Positions 1-6,079 of a stretch of DNA of 8,198 bases are shown here, in pieces. The notes beneath the pieces are model-generated. The model saw nothing but the letters and a program-made list of their open reading frames with translations. It searched no databases and was not told the origin of the DNA. Position numbers and translations under genes: made by a program. The stretch spans positions 1-8,198 of the forward strand of contig JBBSIF010000118.1 in NCBI GenBank assembly GCA_038232255.1, given 5' to 3'. Numbering within the stretch: the first letter of the stretch is position 1; each line of letters starts with the position of its first letter. Source of the stretch: JAWWPG01 sp038232255. GTDB taxonomy: Bacteria > Actinomycetota > Actinomycetes > Propionibacteriales > Nocardioidaceae.

Positions 1-140
1 CGGCCAGCGACCGGCCGCAGCGGATCTTCGAGGTGGTCCGCGACGTCATCACCGAGACGGGTGCGGTGGCCGGCAAGCAGCGCCGTGCGCTGGACTCCAC
101 GGTCCTCGACGACGCGGTGGCCCGCCAGGACACGGTGACC
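1..140 (+). mobile_element. IS1182-type transposase fragment (remnant)
   Basis: The reading frame open from base 3 encodes a stretch that includes IFEVVRD, RRALDSTVLDDAV and QDTVT. This matches my memory of the block around a conserved Asp of IS1182-family (DUF772-type) transposases of actinomycetes, where RRALDSTVLDDAVATQDTVTQL is typical. The transposase similarity stops after QDTVT, near base 138-140, and the frame then runs directly into dehydrogenase sequence. The rest of the transposase and one IS end are absent on the right, and the left side lies outside the window. It is a remnant and cannot move on its own. The family is recognised from memory, not from a search. Confidence 0.7.
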
Positions 141-524
141 CCCCAGGTGCTGCTGCCGCTGATCGCCGACGGCGGCCGCATCCTGAACGTCTCCTCGGGC
201 TTGGCGCGCTTCACCGTTCCCGGCTATGCCGCCTACGCGGCAATCGAAGGCGCCGTCGAAGTGCTGACCCGCTACCAGGCCCAGGAGCTAGCGGAACGGC
301 AGATCCGCGTCAACGTCCTGGTGCCAGGAGCGATCGCGACCGACTTCGGCGGCGGTCTGGTCCGCGACAACCCTCAGGTCAACCAGATGATCGCCGCGGC
401 GATCGCGCTCGGCCGGGTCGGGGAGGCGGACGACATCGGCGCCGCCGTGCCCGCGATCCTGTCCGACGGCTTCGGCTGGGCCACCGGCACCCGGATCGAG
501 CTCTCCGGCGGCCAGAGCTTGTAA
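3..524 (+). pseudogene. Transposase/SDR chimeric ORF; decayed short-chain dehydrogenase C-terminal part
   Basis: This frame is open at the window's left edge. From about base 141 it encodes the C-terminal half of a classical SDR (NAD(P)H-dependent oxidoreductase). Visible elements are the GGRILNVSSG strand with the catalytic Ser (base ~192), the GYAAYAA active-site Tyr (~234), the IRVNVLVPGAIATDF segment after the active site, and the ending IELSGGQSL. The N-terminal Rossmann half with TGxxxGIG is missing and is replaced by transposase sequence. The YxxxK Lys is replaced by Glu: Y-A-A-I-E, with codon gaa at 246-248. Relatives I recall have YAAMK here. Loss of both the cofactor-binding half and the Lys argues strongly for a non-functional remnant, although no stop interrupts the frame. 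An internal ATG at 33 would give 163 aa, but it lies in transposase-derived sequence with no convincing ribosome-binding site. Confidence 0.75.
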
Positions 525-566
525 ACCGCTGCCTCGATGCTGGCCTGACGGCTGCCGCGGGGCGCC

Positions 567-680
567 GAGACGGATGTCGAGGGGTTCGGGCTGTCAGAGC
601 GACCTCGAGCGCTCGACATTGAGCCGACGGCGGAGGCCGGGAGACGGATCTCGAGGTCTTCGGGTTGCTCCAGCGACCCC
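567..680 (+). repeat. Two-copy imperfect direct repeat (about 40 nt each)
   Basis: Copy 1 (567-606) and copy 2 (641-680) both begin GAGACGGAT, share TCGAGG and TTCGGG at the same offsets, and end with AGCGACC. The start-to-start distance is 74 nt. Divergence is concentrated in the middle. This resembles dispersed intergenic repeats of high-GC actinomycetes that begin with a GAGACGG core, but membership in a genome-wide family is an inference. Confidence 0.6.
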
Positions 681-758
681 ATGACCTCAGGTTTCGCACC
701 AGGCGAACCTAGCCCGGGCCGGTCGGTCGGTCGGTCGCGAGGTTCCGGCAGGACGTCG

Positions 759-791
759 TAGGGTCAGGTCAGCCGGCGCCGACTGAAGGAG
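759..791 (+). promoter_or_regulatory. Candidate -10 and ribosome-binding site for the EamA permease
   Basis: TAGGGT at 759-764 fits the actinobacterial TANNNT -10 pattern, but no good -35 is visible 16-19 nt upstream. GAAGGAG at 785-791 is a strong Shine-Dalgarno sequence with 10 nt before the GTG at 802, and it decides that start. Confidence 0.5.
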
Positions 792-801
792 CGCCCTCCC
801 G

Positions 802-1671
802 GTGCCGATCGCCCTCATCATCACGACCGCTGTCCCCGTTGGCGTCCTGGCGGCGGTGTTGTGCGCCGCGGTGCTGCACGCGTTGTGGAACGCGATCGCG
901 CACGCGATCACTGATCGGCTCATGCTGTTCGCCATCATCGGTGCGGCCTCCACGGTCTGCGCGTTGGGAATCGTGTTGGCAGCACCAGCCCCAGCGCGGG
1001 CGGCCTGGCCGTACCTCGGCGTCTCCGCCACGCTGCACGTCGGCTACAACCTGCTGCTGATGCGCTGCTACCGGCTTGGTGACTTCAGCCAGGTCTACCC
1101 GCTGGCCCGGGGTACGTCGCCGTGGCTCGTCGCGGTCGCTGCCTATGTCTTCGCTGGGGAGTCGCTCACCGCGACCGGTTGGCTCGGGGTCGTGGTCGTC
1201 TCCGTCGGACTAGCCAGCCTGGTGTTCGCCGGGCAGATGCCTACCCGCGCGCAGCACCCGGCGATCGCCGCAGCTCTGCTCACCGGGATCGTGATCGCGG
1301 CGTACACAACGACCGACGGTATCGGTGTGCGCCACGCCGATACCGCCGCCGGCTACATCGGGTGGCTGTTCCTCATCCAGAGCCCGGTGATGCCGCTGTT
1401 CGCGGTGGCGGTTCGGGGGCGACAGATGTGGCGCCAAGCCCGCCCGCATCTTGGGGCCGGACTCGCCGGTGCTCTGTTGTCCGTCAGCGCCTACGGGCTC
1501 GTGCTCTGGGCTCAGACTCGCGGCGCCCTTGCCCCGATCGCCGCGCTCCGCGAGACCAGCGTCATCGTCGGCGCCATCATCGGCGCATGGGTCTTTCACG
1601 AACGCTTCGGGCGGTGGCGCATCGTCGCCACCTTCTTGGTCGCCACCGGCGCGGTCCTCATGAACCTCTGA
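802..1671 (+). CDS. EamA/DMT-superfamily permease
   Basis: This encodes a 289-aa, highly hydrophobic inner-membrane protein with the usual DMT layout of two EamA repeats and about ten predicted helices. The N-terminal helix contains AAVLHALWNAIAHA. The end of the first repeat carries YRLGDFSQVYPLARGTSPWL, and the second repeat ends with ALRETSVIVGAIIGA and a final helix reaching MNL. These short conserved strings are characteristic of the drug/metabolite transporter superfamily. Length is typical (280-300 aa). The GTG start is chosen for the GAAGGAG ribosome-binding site 10 nt upstream. The substrate cannot be told from sequence; family members export amino acids, metabolites or drugs. It appears monocistronic: 68 nt separate it from the acylphosphatase, which has its own promoter-like hexamer. 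Confidence 0.9.
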   Translation: MPIALIITTAVPVGVLAAVLCAAVLHALWNAIAHAITDRLMLFAIIGAASTVCALGIVLAAPAPARAAWPYLGVSATLHVGYNLLLMRCYRLGDFSQVYPLARGTSPWLVAVAAYVFAGESLTATGWLGVVVVSVGLASLVFAGQMPTRAQHPAIAAALLTGIVIAAYTTTDGIGVRHADTAAGYIGWLFLIQSPVMPLFAVAVRGRQMWRQARPHLGAGLAGALLSVSAYGLVLWAQTRGALAPIAALRETSVIVGAIIGAWVFHERFGRWRIVATFLVATGAVLMNL

Positions 1672-1727
1672 CACCGACCCGGCCACCCGTCCCCCGCTAC
1701 GGCGGTTCCTGGCGTCGTCGCGCGCGG

Positions 1728-1733
1728 CATGAT
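1728..1733 (+). promoter_or_regulatory. Candidate -10 for leaderless acyP transcript
   Basis: CATGAT lies exactly 6 nt before the ATG at 1740. This is the spacing that would place the transcription start on the initiation codon. The only purine-rich sequence near the start (AAGG, 1735-1738) ends 1 nt before the ATG, too close to work as a ribosome-binding site. No clear -35 is seen. Confidence 0.4.
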
Positions 1734-1739
1734 GAAGGC

Positions 1740-2021
1740 ATGTCCACATCCGGCGTGATCGCTCGCGAGGCCGTCGTCCATGGGCTCGTCCAAGGGGTCT
1801 TCTTCCGCGCTACCTGCCAGCAGGAAGCCGAGCGTCTCGGTGTCAGCGGCTGGGCTCGGAACGAGTCCGACGGCACCGTCCGAGTGTTTCTCGAGGGCGC
1901 CCCGGAAGACGTCGAGTCCATGTTGGCCTGGTGCCGCCGAGGCCCACGCCAGGCTGCAGTCGACCGGGTCGAGGTCGTCGAGCGGACACCGCGAGAGGAG
2001 TCGGGGTTCAGCGTCGACTGA
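1740..2021 (+). CDS. acyP: Acylphosphatase
   Basis: This encodes a 93-aa cytosolic enzyme that hydrolyses the carboxyl-phosphate bond of acylphosphates. The full family fold is present. AVVHGLVQGVFFRATC (residues 11-26) contains the phosphate-binding loop and the catalytic Arg23. GWARNESDGTVRVFLEG (38-53) contains the catalytic Asn41. The C-terminal end has the conserved VEVVE strand and the F-S-V-D tail. Length is standard (90-100 aa). In-frame sequence upstream of the ATG is the shadow of the permease gene, so the start at 1740 is favoured. An alternative GTG at 1755 would still leave the whole domain. Its physiological partner is not indicated by the neighbours. Confidence 0.93.
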   Translation: MSTSGVIAREAVVHGLVQGVFFRATCQQEAERLGVSGWARNESDGTVRVFLEGAPEDVESMLAWCRRGPRQAAVDRVEVVERTPREESGFSVD

Positions 2022-2083
2022 CGAGCGGTGGCCTGACTGCCGGGCCGACAATGAGGCTCGTCATGCAGTGAGCGGTTCCCGCA

Positions 2084-2132
2084 CCGTCGTACGACGGGTG
2101 GGGTGACGTGCCTTCCCAGTCCGACGTACCGT
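2084..2132 (+). promoter_or_regulatory. Palindrome plus promoter of the YjbR-like gene
   Basis: CCGTCGTACGACGG at 2084-2097 is a perfect 14-bp palindrome. Six bases downstream is a -35-like GTGACG (2103-2108), then an 18-nt spacer and the -10 TACCGT (2127-2132), which sits 6 nt before the GTG at 2139. The palindrome could be an operator immediately upstream of the -35. A perfect 14-mer palindrome is expected about once by chance in a GC-rich window of this size, so its position is the main argument. Confidence 0.4.
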
Positions 2133-2138
2133 CTTGGC

Positions 2139-2561
2139 GTGCCGAAGAAGACCGACCGAGCGGCTCGGATCCAGGACGTGCATGCCCTGGCTTCGGGGAT
2201 GCCTCACGTCACCGTCGAGAGCGGATCCAAGGACAACCCGGTCTACCAGGTGGGCGGCAAGTCCTTCGTCTTCTTCCGCAACCCCCGACCCGACGCTGTC
2301 GACCCCGACACCGGGGAACGCTACCGCGACGTCATCGTGTTCTGGGTGGCGTCCGGGGCCGACAAGGAAGCACTCGTGCAGGACGACACGTCGCCGTTCT
2401 TCACGACTGCGCACTTCGACGGCCACCCGTCGGTGCTCCTGCGGGCAAGCCGCATCGGTGATATCACGCGGGAGGAGCTGGCTGAGATCGTCCAGGACGC
2501 ATGGCTGTCGCGTGCTTCTGCGCGCCGGGCAGCCGACTGGCTCCGCTCCACCACCGGGTGA
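2139..2561 (+). CDS. MmcQ/YjbR-like family protein
   Basis: This encodes a 140-aa soluble protein of the MmcQ/YjbR (CyaY-like fold) family. Features seen are an N-terminal helix (IQDVHALASGMPHV), the strand VYQVGGKSFVFFRNPR (residues 36-50), IVFWVAS (66-72), the FDGHPSVLLRA strand with its turn (93-103), a DITREELAEIVQDAWL helix and a final AADWL helix. Family members are often annotated as DNA-binding, but the biochemical role is not settled and I do not assign one. The start is the GTG at 2139, because the frame upstream (ATG-like start at 2103) runs through the promoter-like hexamers and does not resemble the family. It converges with vapC, with a 67-nt gap. Confidence 0.75.
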   Translation: MPKKTDRAARIQDVHALASGMPHVTVESGSKDNPVYQVGGKSFVFFRNPRPDAVDPDTGERYRDVIVFWVASGADKEALVQDDTSPFFTTAHFDGHPSVLLRASRIGDITREELAEIVQDAWLSRASARRAADWLRSTTG

Positions 2562-2628
2562 CCGACCGCGTCGTTCGTCGCATCGTCGCCGCGTCGGTGT
2601 TCGAAGCCGGCTCGCAGTCCCGCGGGAG
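2562..2628. other. Convergent gap between the YjbR-like gene and vapC
   Basis: The 67 bases hold a TCCCGCGGGA palindrome (2618-2627) a few bases before the vapC stop. It has no loop and no T-tract in either direction, so it is not a convincing intrinsic terminator. Nothing else is seen. Confidence 0.35.
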
Positions 2629-3030
2629 TCAGGGCGATGGGCGAACGACCTCGATCGTGCACCTCAGACCCGGCGCTCTCGAGAGCCGGGCGTCACCGGT
2701 GAGCACCGTGACACCTAACGCCTCGGCAAGTGCGACGTACGCAGCGTCGTAGCTGGTGACGTTCGCGCGCAGTTCCCAACATCTGCTCAGCAGTGGCAGG
2801 TGGGAGGAGCGTTGAACGGGGATGTTGGCCAGGTCGCCGAGTGCAAGACGGGCTCTGCGTGCGTCCAACTTCCCGGCGCTCACGTGTCGGCGTAGGACCG
2901 ATGCAACCTCGAGGTCGAGGAGCTCCGGCGCAGCCAGCTCCTCCCCATGAAGGCGGCTGCGGACATGGTCGCCGTCCGGAGCATCATCGGCCAACGCGAC
3001 CGCAAGGACGCTGGCGTCAACGACGAGCAC
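2629..3030 (-). CDS. vapC: VapC-family PIN-domain toxin ribonuclease
   Basis: This encodes a 133-aa single PIN domain. VapC toxins are Mg-dependent endoribonucleases that cut tRNA or rRNA and are held inactive by VapB. The four acidic PIN positions are present: Asp5 in LVVDAS, Glu41 in LLDLEVASVLRR, Asp95 in SYDAAYVALAEAL and Asp113 in LTGDARL. The Ser/Thr near the third acid and the intact C-terminal strand support activity. The start is a GTG at 3030, which gives the canonical short N-terminus. The longer ATG-like frame start at 3090 would add 20 residues that are a shadow of the antitoxin. It overlaps the vapB end by 14 nt, a sign of translational coupling. The RNA target is not predictable from the sequence. 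Confidence 0.93.
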   Translation of the reverse strand: MLVVDASVLAVALADDAPDGDHVRSRLHGEELAAPELLDLEVASVLRRHVSAGKLDARRARLALGDLANIPVQRSSHLPLLSRCWELRANVTSYDAAYVALAEALGVTVLTGDARLSRAPGLRCTIEVVRPSP

Positions 3031-3247
3031 GTTCGTCCCGCAGCGCCGCCACGGCGTCCTCGATCGGCACACTGCCACCTGACCGCCCACCGGCTCGTTC
3101 GAGCACTTCGTCGAGTGTCGGCCTGCTGGCTTCCTCGATCAACCGGCCCCGCAGGTACTCCTGCAGTGACTGGTGTGCGGCGACCGCACGCTGGCGAAGG
3201 ACTGCGTGAGTTTCCGGCGGCACGTCCTTGATCTGGATGCTCGGCAT
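3017..3247 (-). CDS. vapB: VapB/FitA-like ribbon-helix-helix antitoxin
   Basis: This encodes a 76-aa antitoxin placed directly before vapC. The N-terminal MPSIQIKDVPPETHAVLRQR is a ribbon-helix-helix start: a strand followed by the first helix. The second helix AHQSLQEYLRGRLIEEA (residues 24-40) is typical of FitA-like antitoxins. The C-terminal tail (residues 43-76) is the likely toxin-wrapping segment. It should neutralise VapC and, as a dimer, bind its own promoter. The ATG at 3247 is chosen over an upstream start at 3292 because the RHH begins here and a good promoter lies just upstream, with the -10 only 6 nt from the ATG; the 3292 start would place promoter DNA inside the gene. Confidence 0.9.
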   Translation of the reverse strand: MPSIQIKDVPPETHAVLRQRAVAAHQSLQEYLRGRLIEEASRPTLDEVLERAGGRSGGSVPIEDAVAALRDERARR

Positions 3248-3248
3248 A

Positions 3249-3282
3249 GCGCCATTATGGCGCCACTGGCGCCGATATACAA
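3249..3282 (-). promoter_or_regulatory. vapBC promoter with overlapping GCGCC palindromic operator
   Basis: Read on the - strand: -35 TTGTAT (3282-3277), 17-nt spacer, -10 CATAAT (3259-3254), then 6 nt to the vapB ATG at 3247. The palindrome GCGCCAT-T-ATGGCGC (3249-3263) lies across the -10. Two direct GGCGCC boxes (3259-3264 and 3268-3273) extend it into the spacer. A repressor bound here would block polymerase, as expected for VapB or VapBC autoregulation. No room is left for a ribosome-binding site, so the message is predicted to be leaderless. Confidence 0.75.
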
Positions 3283-3324
3283 CCGTGCTCACTGTCAGTC
3301 GGAGCGTTTGAAGTCCACATAGCG

Positions 3325-3354
3325 TTGCGCGTAATACGTCCGACGTACTACGCT
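3325..3354 (+). promoter_or_regulatory. PadR promoter with 25-bp inverted-repeat operator
   Basis: The inverted repeat spans 3329-3353 and is centred on C3341. Its left arm GCGTAATACGTC and right arm GACGTACTACGC pair at 11 of 12 positions. It lies between a -35-like TTGCGC (3325-3330) and a -10 TACGCT (3349-3354) with an 18-nt spacer, overlapping the edges of both. A dimer bound there would occlude the promoter. PadR proteins usually autorepress through inverted repeats, so the product of the gene at 3400 is the obvious ligand. Confidence 0.72.
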
Positions 3355-3399
3355 TCGAACAGAGGCGACGTCCGCCTCGCTTCGGAACTGGGAGGCGCG

Positions 3400-3717
3400 A
3401 TGGCCAAGGATCCGCTCACCGGAGGGCGCTACGCCGAGCCGTCCGTGCTGATCTTGACCAGTCTTGCCGGTGGACCCAAACACGGCTACGCACTCATCCA
3501 GGACATCCAGGAGTTCGCCGGGGTGTTGCTTGGGGCCGGCACGTTGTACGGCGCGCTCGCCCGCCTGGAAGGTCGAAATCTGATCCGCGCTCTGGATGTC
3601 GACGACCGCCGACGGCCGTACGCCATGACGAGCAAGGGCTCCACTGCACTGCAGGAGCACCTGACTGTGCTGGCCAAGATCGCCCGGATCGGGCGCCGTC
3701 GGCTGGCGACATCGTGA
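3400..3717 (+). CDS. PadR-family transcriptional regulator (short, subfamily-2 type)
   Basis: This encodes a 105-aa winged-helix repressor. EPSVLILTSLAGGPKHGYALIQDI (residues 13-36) forms the first helices with the PadR HGY signature. AGTLYGALARLEGRNLIRA (46-64) is the recognition helix, with the family's GTLYxxLxRLE pattern. The wing follows with RRRPYAMTSKG (70-80), then a C-terminal dimerisation helix. The length matches the small PadR-s2 group, which lacks the long C-terminal domain. The start is the ATG at 3400, because GGGAGG (3390-3395) precedes it by 4 nt; the in-frame ATG at 3325 lies in the promoter. The stop overlaps the next gene in GTGA (3714-3717), so the two are translationally coupled. 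The effector is unknown; small PadR proteins commonly sense hydrophobic compounds. Confidence 0.92.
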   Translation: MAKDPLTGGRYAEPSVLILTSLAGGPKHGYALIQDIQEFAGVLLGAGTLYGALARLEGRNLIRALDVDDRRRPYAMTSKGSTALQEHLTVLAKIARIGRRRLATS

Positions 3718-4658
3718 AGCGCCCCGGCGGAGCGGATCGAGAGCTCGGCTGGTCCGTGCGCCTCCTCCTGGGCAGCTATCCCCGTTGGTGGCGCCTCCGG
3801 TACGACGACGAGATGCGCGACACCCTGCTGGCGCTTCGCGAGGACGGGGGCTGGCGCCGCGGCGGATGCTGCGACCTCCTCCGCGGGCTCGTCGACGCCT
3901 GGCTGCACCCCACGCACTTCCCGACGGAGCATCGCATGACAGACCGAACCACCCGTTTCGTCCCGCGCGCTGCCTGGGGCCTGCTGCTATTCGTTCTCGC
4001 CGGCTCGGCGTTCGCCAAGCTCGTCGAGGATCCGCCGTTCACTGCGGCCGCCCGCCAGCACCAGGCTCTCAGCTGGTGGGGCGACGCCCTGGTGGTCTGC
4101 GCCGTGGCCACGGCCCTCGTCATGACCGTCGCTACCCTGCCGTCGTTCGCTGCCCTGGCGCGCAGCCGCTCAGGTTGCCGGGTGCGCCTACCTGCGCCGC
4201 TGGTCGTCGTACCGGTCAGCGCGCTCGCAGTATCGGCAACGTTGTTGCTCGCGCGACAGGTAGCCGACGGTACGTCCGTCCACCGGCCGAGTCATGTCGG
4301 CGCCTTCCTTGCCCTGGCACTCGTGACCGCGCTGGGCGGCATCGCATCCACACTGGCCCTGGTGCGCGTCGCGACACAGGTGCCCGAGGAGCCGAGCATC
4401 GCACGCAGCCGAACCGCGGCCATGGTCGCGACCGGCGTCCTTACCGGTCTCGGCGCCGTCGCGGTGCTCGGCTGGACGCTCACCGCGGAGGCTGAGACAC
4501 CGCACCTGCTGCACACGCAGAACGGCCTGCTCGCCACGCCGACGCTGCTCACCGTGCTGATAGCGCTGGCCGGTCTGGGAGGCGCCGCCGTGCTGTGCGG
4601 ATCCAGCGCGGTAGGTGCGCTCAGCAGCCGAGGAGCCGCTCAGCGAAGTAGCCGCTGA
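3714..4658 (+). CDS. PadR-linked six-helix membrane protein
   Basis: This encodes a 314-aa protein with a soluble N-terminal domain of about 80 residues and about six membrane segments (approximately 86-102, 124-148, 160-181, 195-219, 235-257 and 275-300). The N-terminal domain has LLLGSYPRWWRLRYDDEMRD (residues 17-36) and CDLLRGLVDAWLHP (53-66). Both patterns recur in actinobacterial membrane proteins encoded next to PadR regulators, and they recall the HAAS/DUF1700 arrangement of Firmicutes. No enzyme or transport motif is seen. The GTG start overlaps the PadR stop by 4 nt, so it is co-expressed with and probably controlled by the PadR protein. A role in sensing or responding to envelope stress is an inference. 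Its last 38 bp overlap the end of glyS on the other strand. Confidence 0.78.
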   Translation: MKRPGGADRELGWSVRLLLGSYPRWWRLRYDDEMRDTLLALREDGGWRRGGCCDLLRGLVDAWLHPTHFPTEHRMTDRTTRFVPRAAWGLLLFVLAGSAFAKLVEDPPFTAAARQHQALSWWGDALVVCAVATALVMTVATLPSFAALARSRSGCRVRLPAPLVVVPVSALAVSATLLLARQVADGTSVHRPSHVGAFLALALVTALGGIASTLALVRVATQVPEEPSIARSRTAAMVATGVLTGLGAVAVLGWTLTAEAETPHLLHTQNGLLATPTLLTVLIALAGLGGAAVLCGSSAVGALSSRGAAQRSSR

Positions 4659-6009
4659 TCTTGTCGAGCCCGACCCTGTCCTGCTTCATCGAGTCCCGCT
4701 CCCGCACGGTGACCGCGTTGTCCTGCAAGGTCTGAAAGTCCACGGTCACGCAGTACGGCGTGCCGATCTCGTCCTGACGCCGGTAGCGCCGCCCGATCGC
4801 CCCCGCGTCGTCGAAGTCCACGTTCCAGCTGCCCCGGAGCTCGGTGGCGAGGTCGCGCGCCTTCGGGGACAGGTCGGCGTTGCGCGACAGCGGCAGGACG
4901 GCCATCTTCACCGGCGCAAGGCGAGGATCCAGGCGCAGGACGATCCTCGTGTCCACCCCGCCCTTCGTGTTGGGCGCCTCGTCCTCGTCATACGCGTCGA
5001 TCATGAACGCCATCAGGGAGCGCGTGAGCCCGGCGGCGGGCTCGATGACGTACGGCGTCCAGCGCTCGTTCGTCGAGGGATCGAGGTAGCTGAGGTCCAC
5101 CCCGGAGAACTTTGAGTGCTGCGTGAGGTCGAAGTCGGTGCGGTTCGCGATGCCCTCGAGCTCGCCCCACTCCGTCGCCGCGAAATCGAACCGGTACTCG
5201 ATGTCGACCGTGCGCGAGGAGTAGTGCGACCGCTTCTCCTCCGGGTGCTCGAAGAGCCGGAGGTTCGCCGCGTCGATGCCGAGACCGGTGTACCAGGCCG
5301 TCCGCAGGTCGATCCAGGTCTGGTGCCATTCCTTGTCGCTGCCGGGCTCGACGAAGAACTCCATCTCCATCTGCTCGAACTCCCGGGTGCGGAAGATGAA
5401 GTTGCCTGGCGTGATCTCGTTGCGAAAGCTCTTGCCTGTCTGGGCGATCCCGAACGGCGGCTTCTTGCGAGCGGAGTTCATCACGTTGGTGAAGTTCAAG
5501 AAGATGCCCTGCGCGGTCTCGGGCCGCAGGTAGTGCAGCCCGCTGTCGTCCTCGACAACCCCGAGGTAAGTCTTGAGCATGCCGTTGAAGGGACGGGGGT
5601 CGGTCCAGGCGCCGCGGGTTCCACAGTGCGGACAGGCGATCTCCGTCAGCTGGATCGAGTCCGGATCGTCGATGCCCTTCTTGGCGGCCAGCTCCTCCTG
5701 CAGGTGGTCTGCCCGGAAGCGCTTGTGGCACTTGAGGCACTCGGTCAGCGGGTCGGTGAACGTGTCGAGGTGGCCGGACGCCTCCCAGGTCTTCGTCGGC
5801 AGGATCACCGACGAGTCCAAGCCGACGACGTCGTCGCGTGACGTCACCATCGAACGCCACCACTGACGCTTGATGTTGTCCTTCAGCTCGACACCGAGAG
5901 GCCCATAGTCCCACGCGGACTTCGTGCCGCCGTAGATCTCCCCCGAGGGGAAGACGAACCCACGTCGCTTGCACAGGCTGGTGACCTTATCGATTGCTGA
6001 GTGGACCAC
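4621..6009 (-). CDS. glyS: Glycine--tRNA ligase, alpha2 (single-chain) type
   Basis: This encodes a 462-aa cytosolic class II aminoacyl-tRNA synthetase that charges tRNA-Gly; it acts as a homodimer. The N-terminal catalytic domain starts with RRGFVFPSGEIYGG and DYGPLG. A zinc-finger insertion has Cys91/Cys94 and Cys126/Cys129. Class II motif 2 is at FRNE (195-198) and TREFEQMEMEFF (208-219), and motif 3 is at VIEPAAGLTR (321-330). The anticodon-binding domain runs from about residue 363 (APVKMAVLPL) to the end. Length is typical of actinobacterial GlyRS (460-465 aa). The start is a GTG, with GGAGA (6021-6017 on the - strand) 7 nt upstream. M. tuberculosis glyS is also near uppS and recO. Confidence 0.97.
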   Translation of the reverse strand: MVHSAIDKVTSLCKRRGFVFPSGEIYGGTKSAWDYGPLGVELKDNIKRQWWRSMVTSRDDVVGLDSSVILPTKTWEASGHLDTFTDPLTECLKCHKRFRADHLQEELAAKKGIDDPDSIQLTEIACPHCGTRGAWTDPRPFNGMLKTYLGVVEDDSGLHYLRPETAQGIFLNFTNVMNSARKKPPFGIAQTGKSFRNEITPGNFIFRTREFEQMEMEFFVEPGSDKEWHQTWIDLRTAWYTGLGIDAANLRLFEHPEEKRSHYSSRTVDIEYRFDFAATEWGELEGIANRTDFDLTQHSKFSGVDLSYLDPSTNERWTPYVIEPAAGLTRSLMAFMIDAYDEDEAPNTKGGVDTRIVLRLDPRLAPVKMAVLPLSRNADLSPKARDLATELRGSWNVDFDDAGAIGRRYRRQDEIGTPYCVTVDFQTLQDNAVTVRERDSMKQDRVGLDKISGYFAERLLGC

Positions 6010-6079
6010 GTTCTGATCTCCATCCGGCTGGCGGTCGGCGGCGGCTGCTGCTGGAACGGTGTTGATGTTGAGCGAACCG

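Larger units (their letters stand above)
525..801. other. Gene-free interval with degenerate repeat
   Basis: I see no credible gene in these 277 bases; the - strand frames across it lack recognisable protein features. It holds the imperfect direct repeat described separately, a run of four GGTC tetranucleotides at about 720-736, and the promoter and ribosome-binding site of the permease gene near its right end. Next to a transposase remnant it is best read as scrambled flanking DNA. Confidence 0.6.

Noticed and set aside
720..736. GGTC tetranucleotide run as a regulatory microsatellite
   Set aside because: There are only four units, it is not placed at promoter elements, and it is common in high-GC DNA.
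1122..1739. Upstream extension of the acylphosphatase frame
   Set aside because: The first 206 codons are an out-of-frame reading of the EamA permease. The acylphosphatase domain begins right at the ATG at 1740.
2618..2627. TCCCGCGGGA as an intrinsic terminator
   Set aside because: The palindrome has no loop and is not followed by a T-rich tract on either strand.
3295..3660. - strand frame antisense to PadR
   Set aside because: It overlaps the convincing PadR winged helix and carries no domain signature.
5116..5841. + strand open frame of 241 codons
   Set aside because: It is fully antisense to glyS, which has all class II synthetase motifs. The composition fits a reverse-frame shadow.
4988..5974. 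- strand open frame of 328 codons
   Set aside because: It is in another frame of glyS and rich in Arg with no family motifs.
6010..6079. T-box or other riboswitch before glyS
   Set aside because: The interval is only 70 nt with no T-box consensus, specifier loop or terminator; it is too short for such an element.
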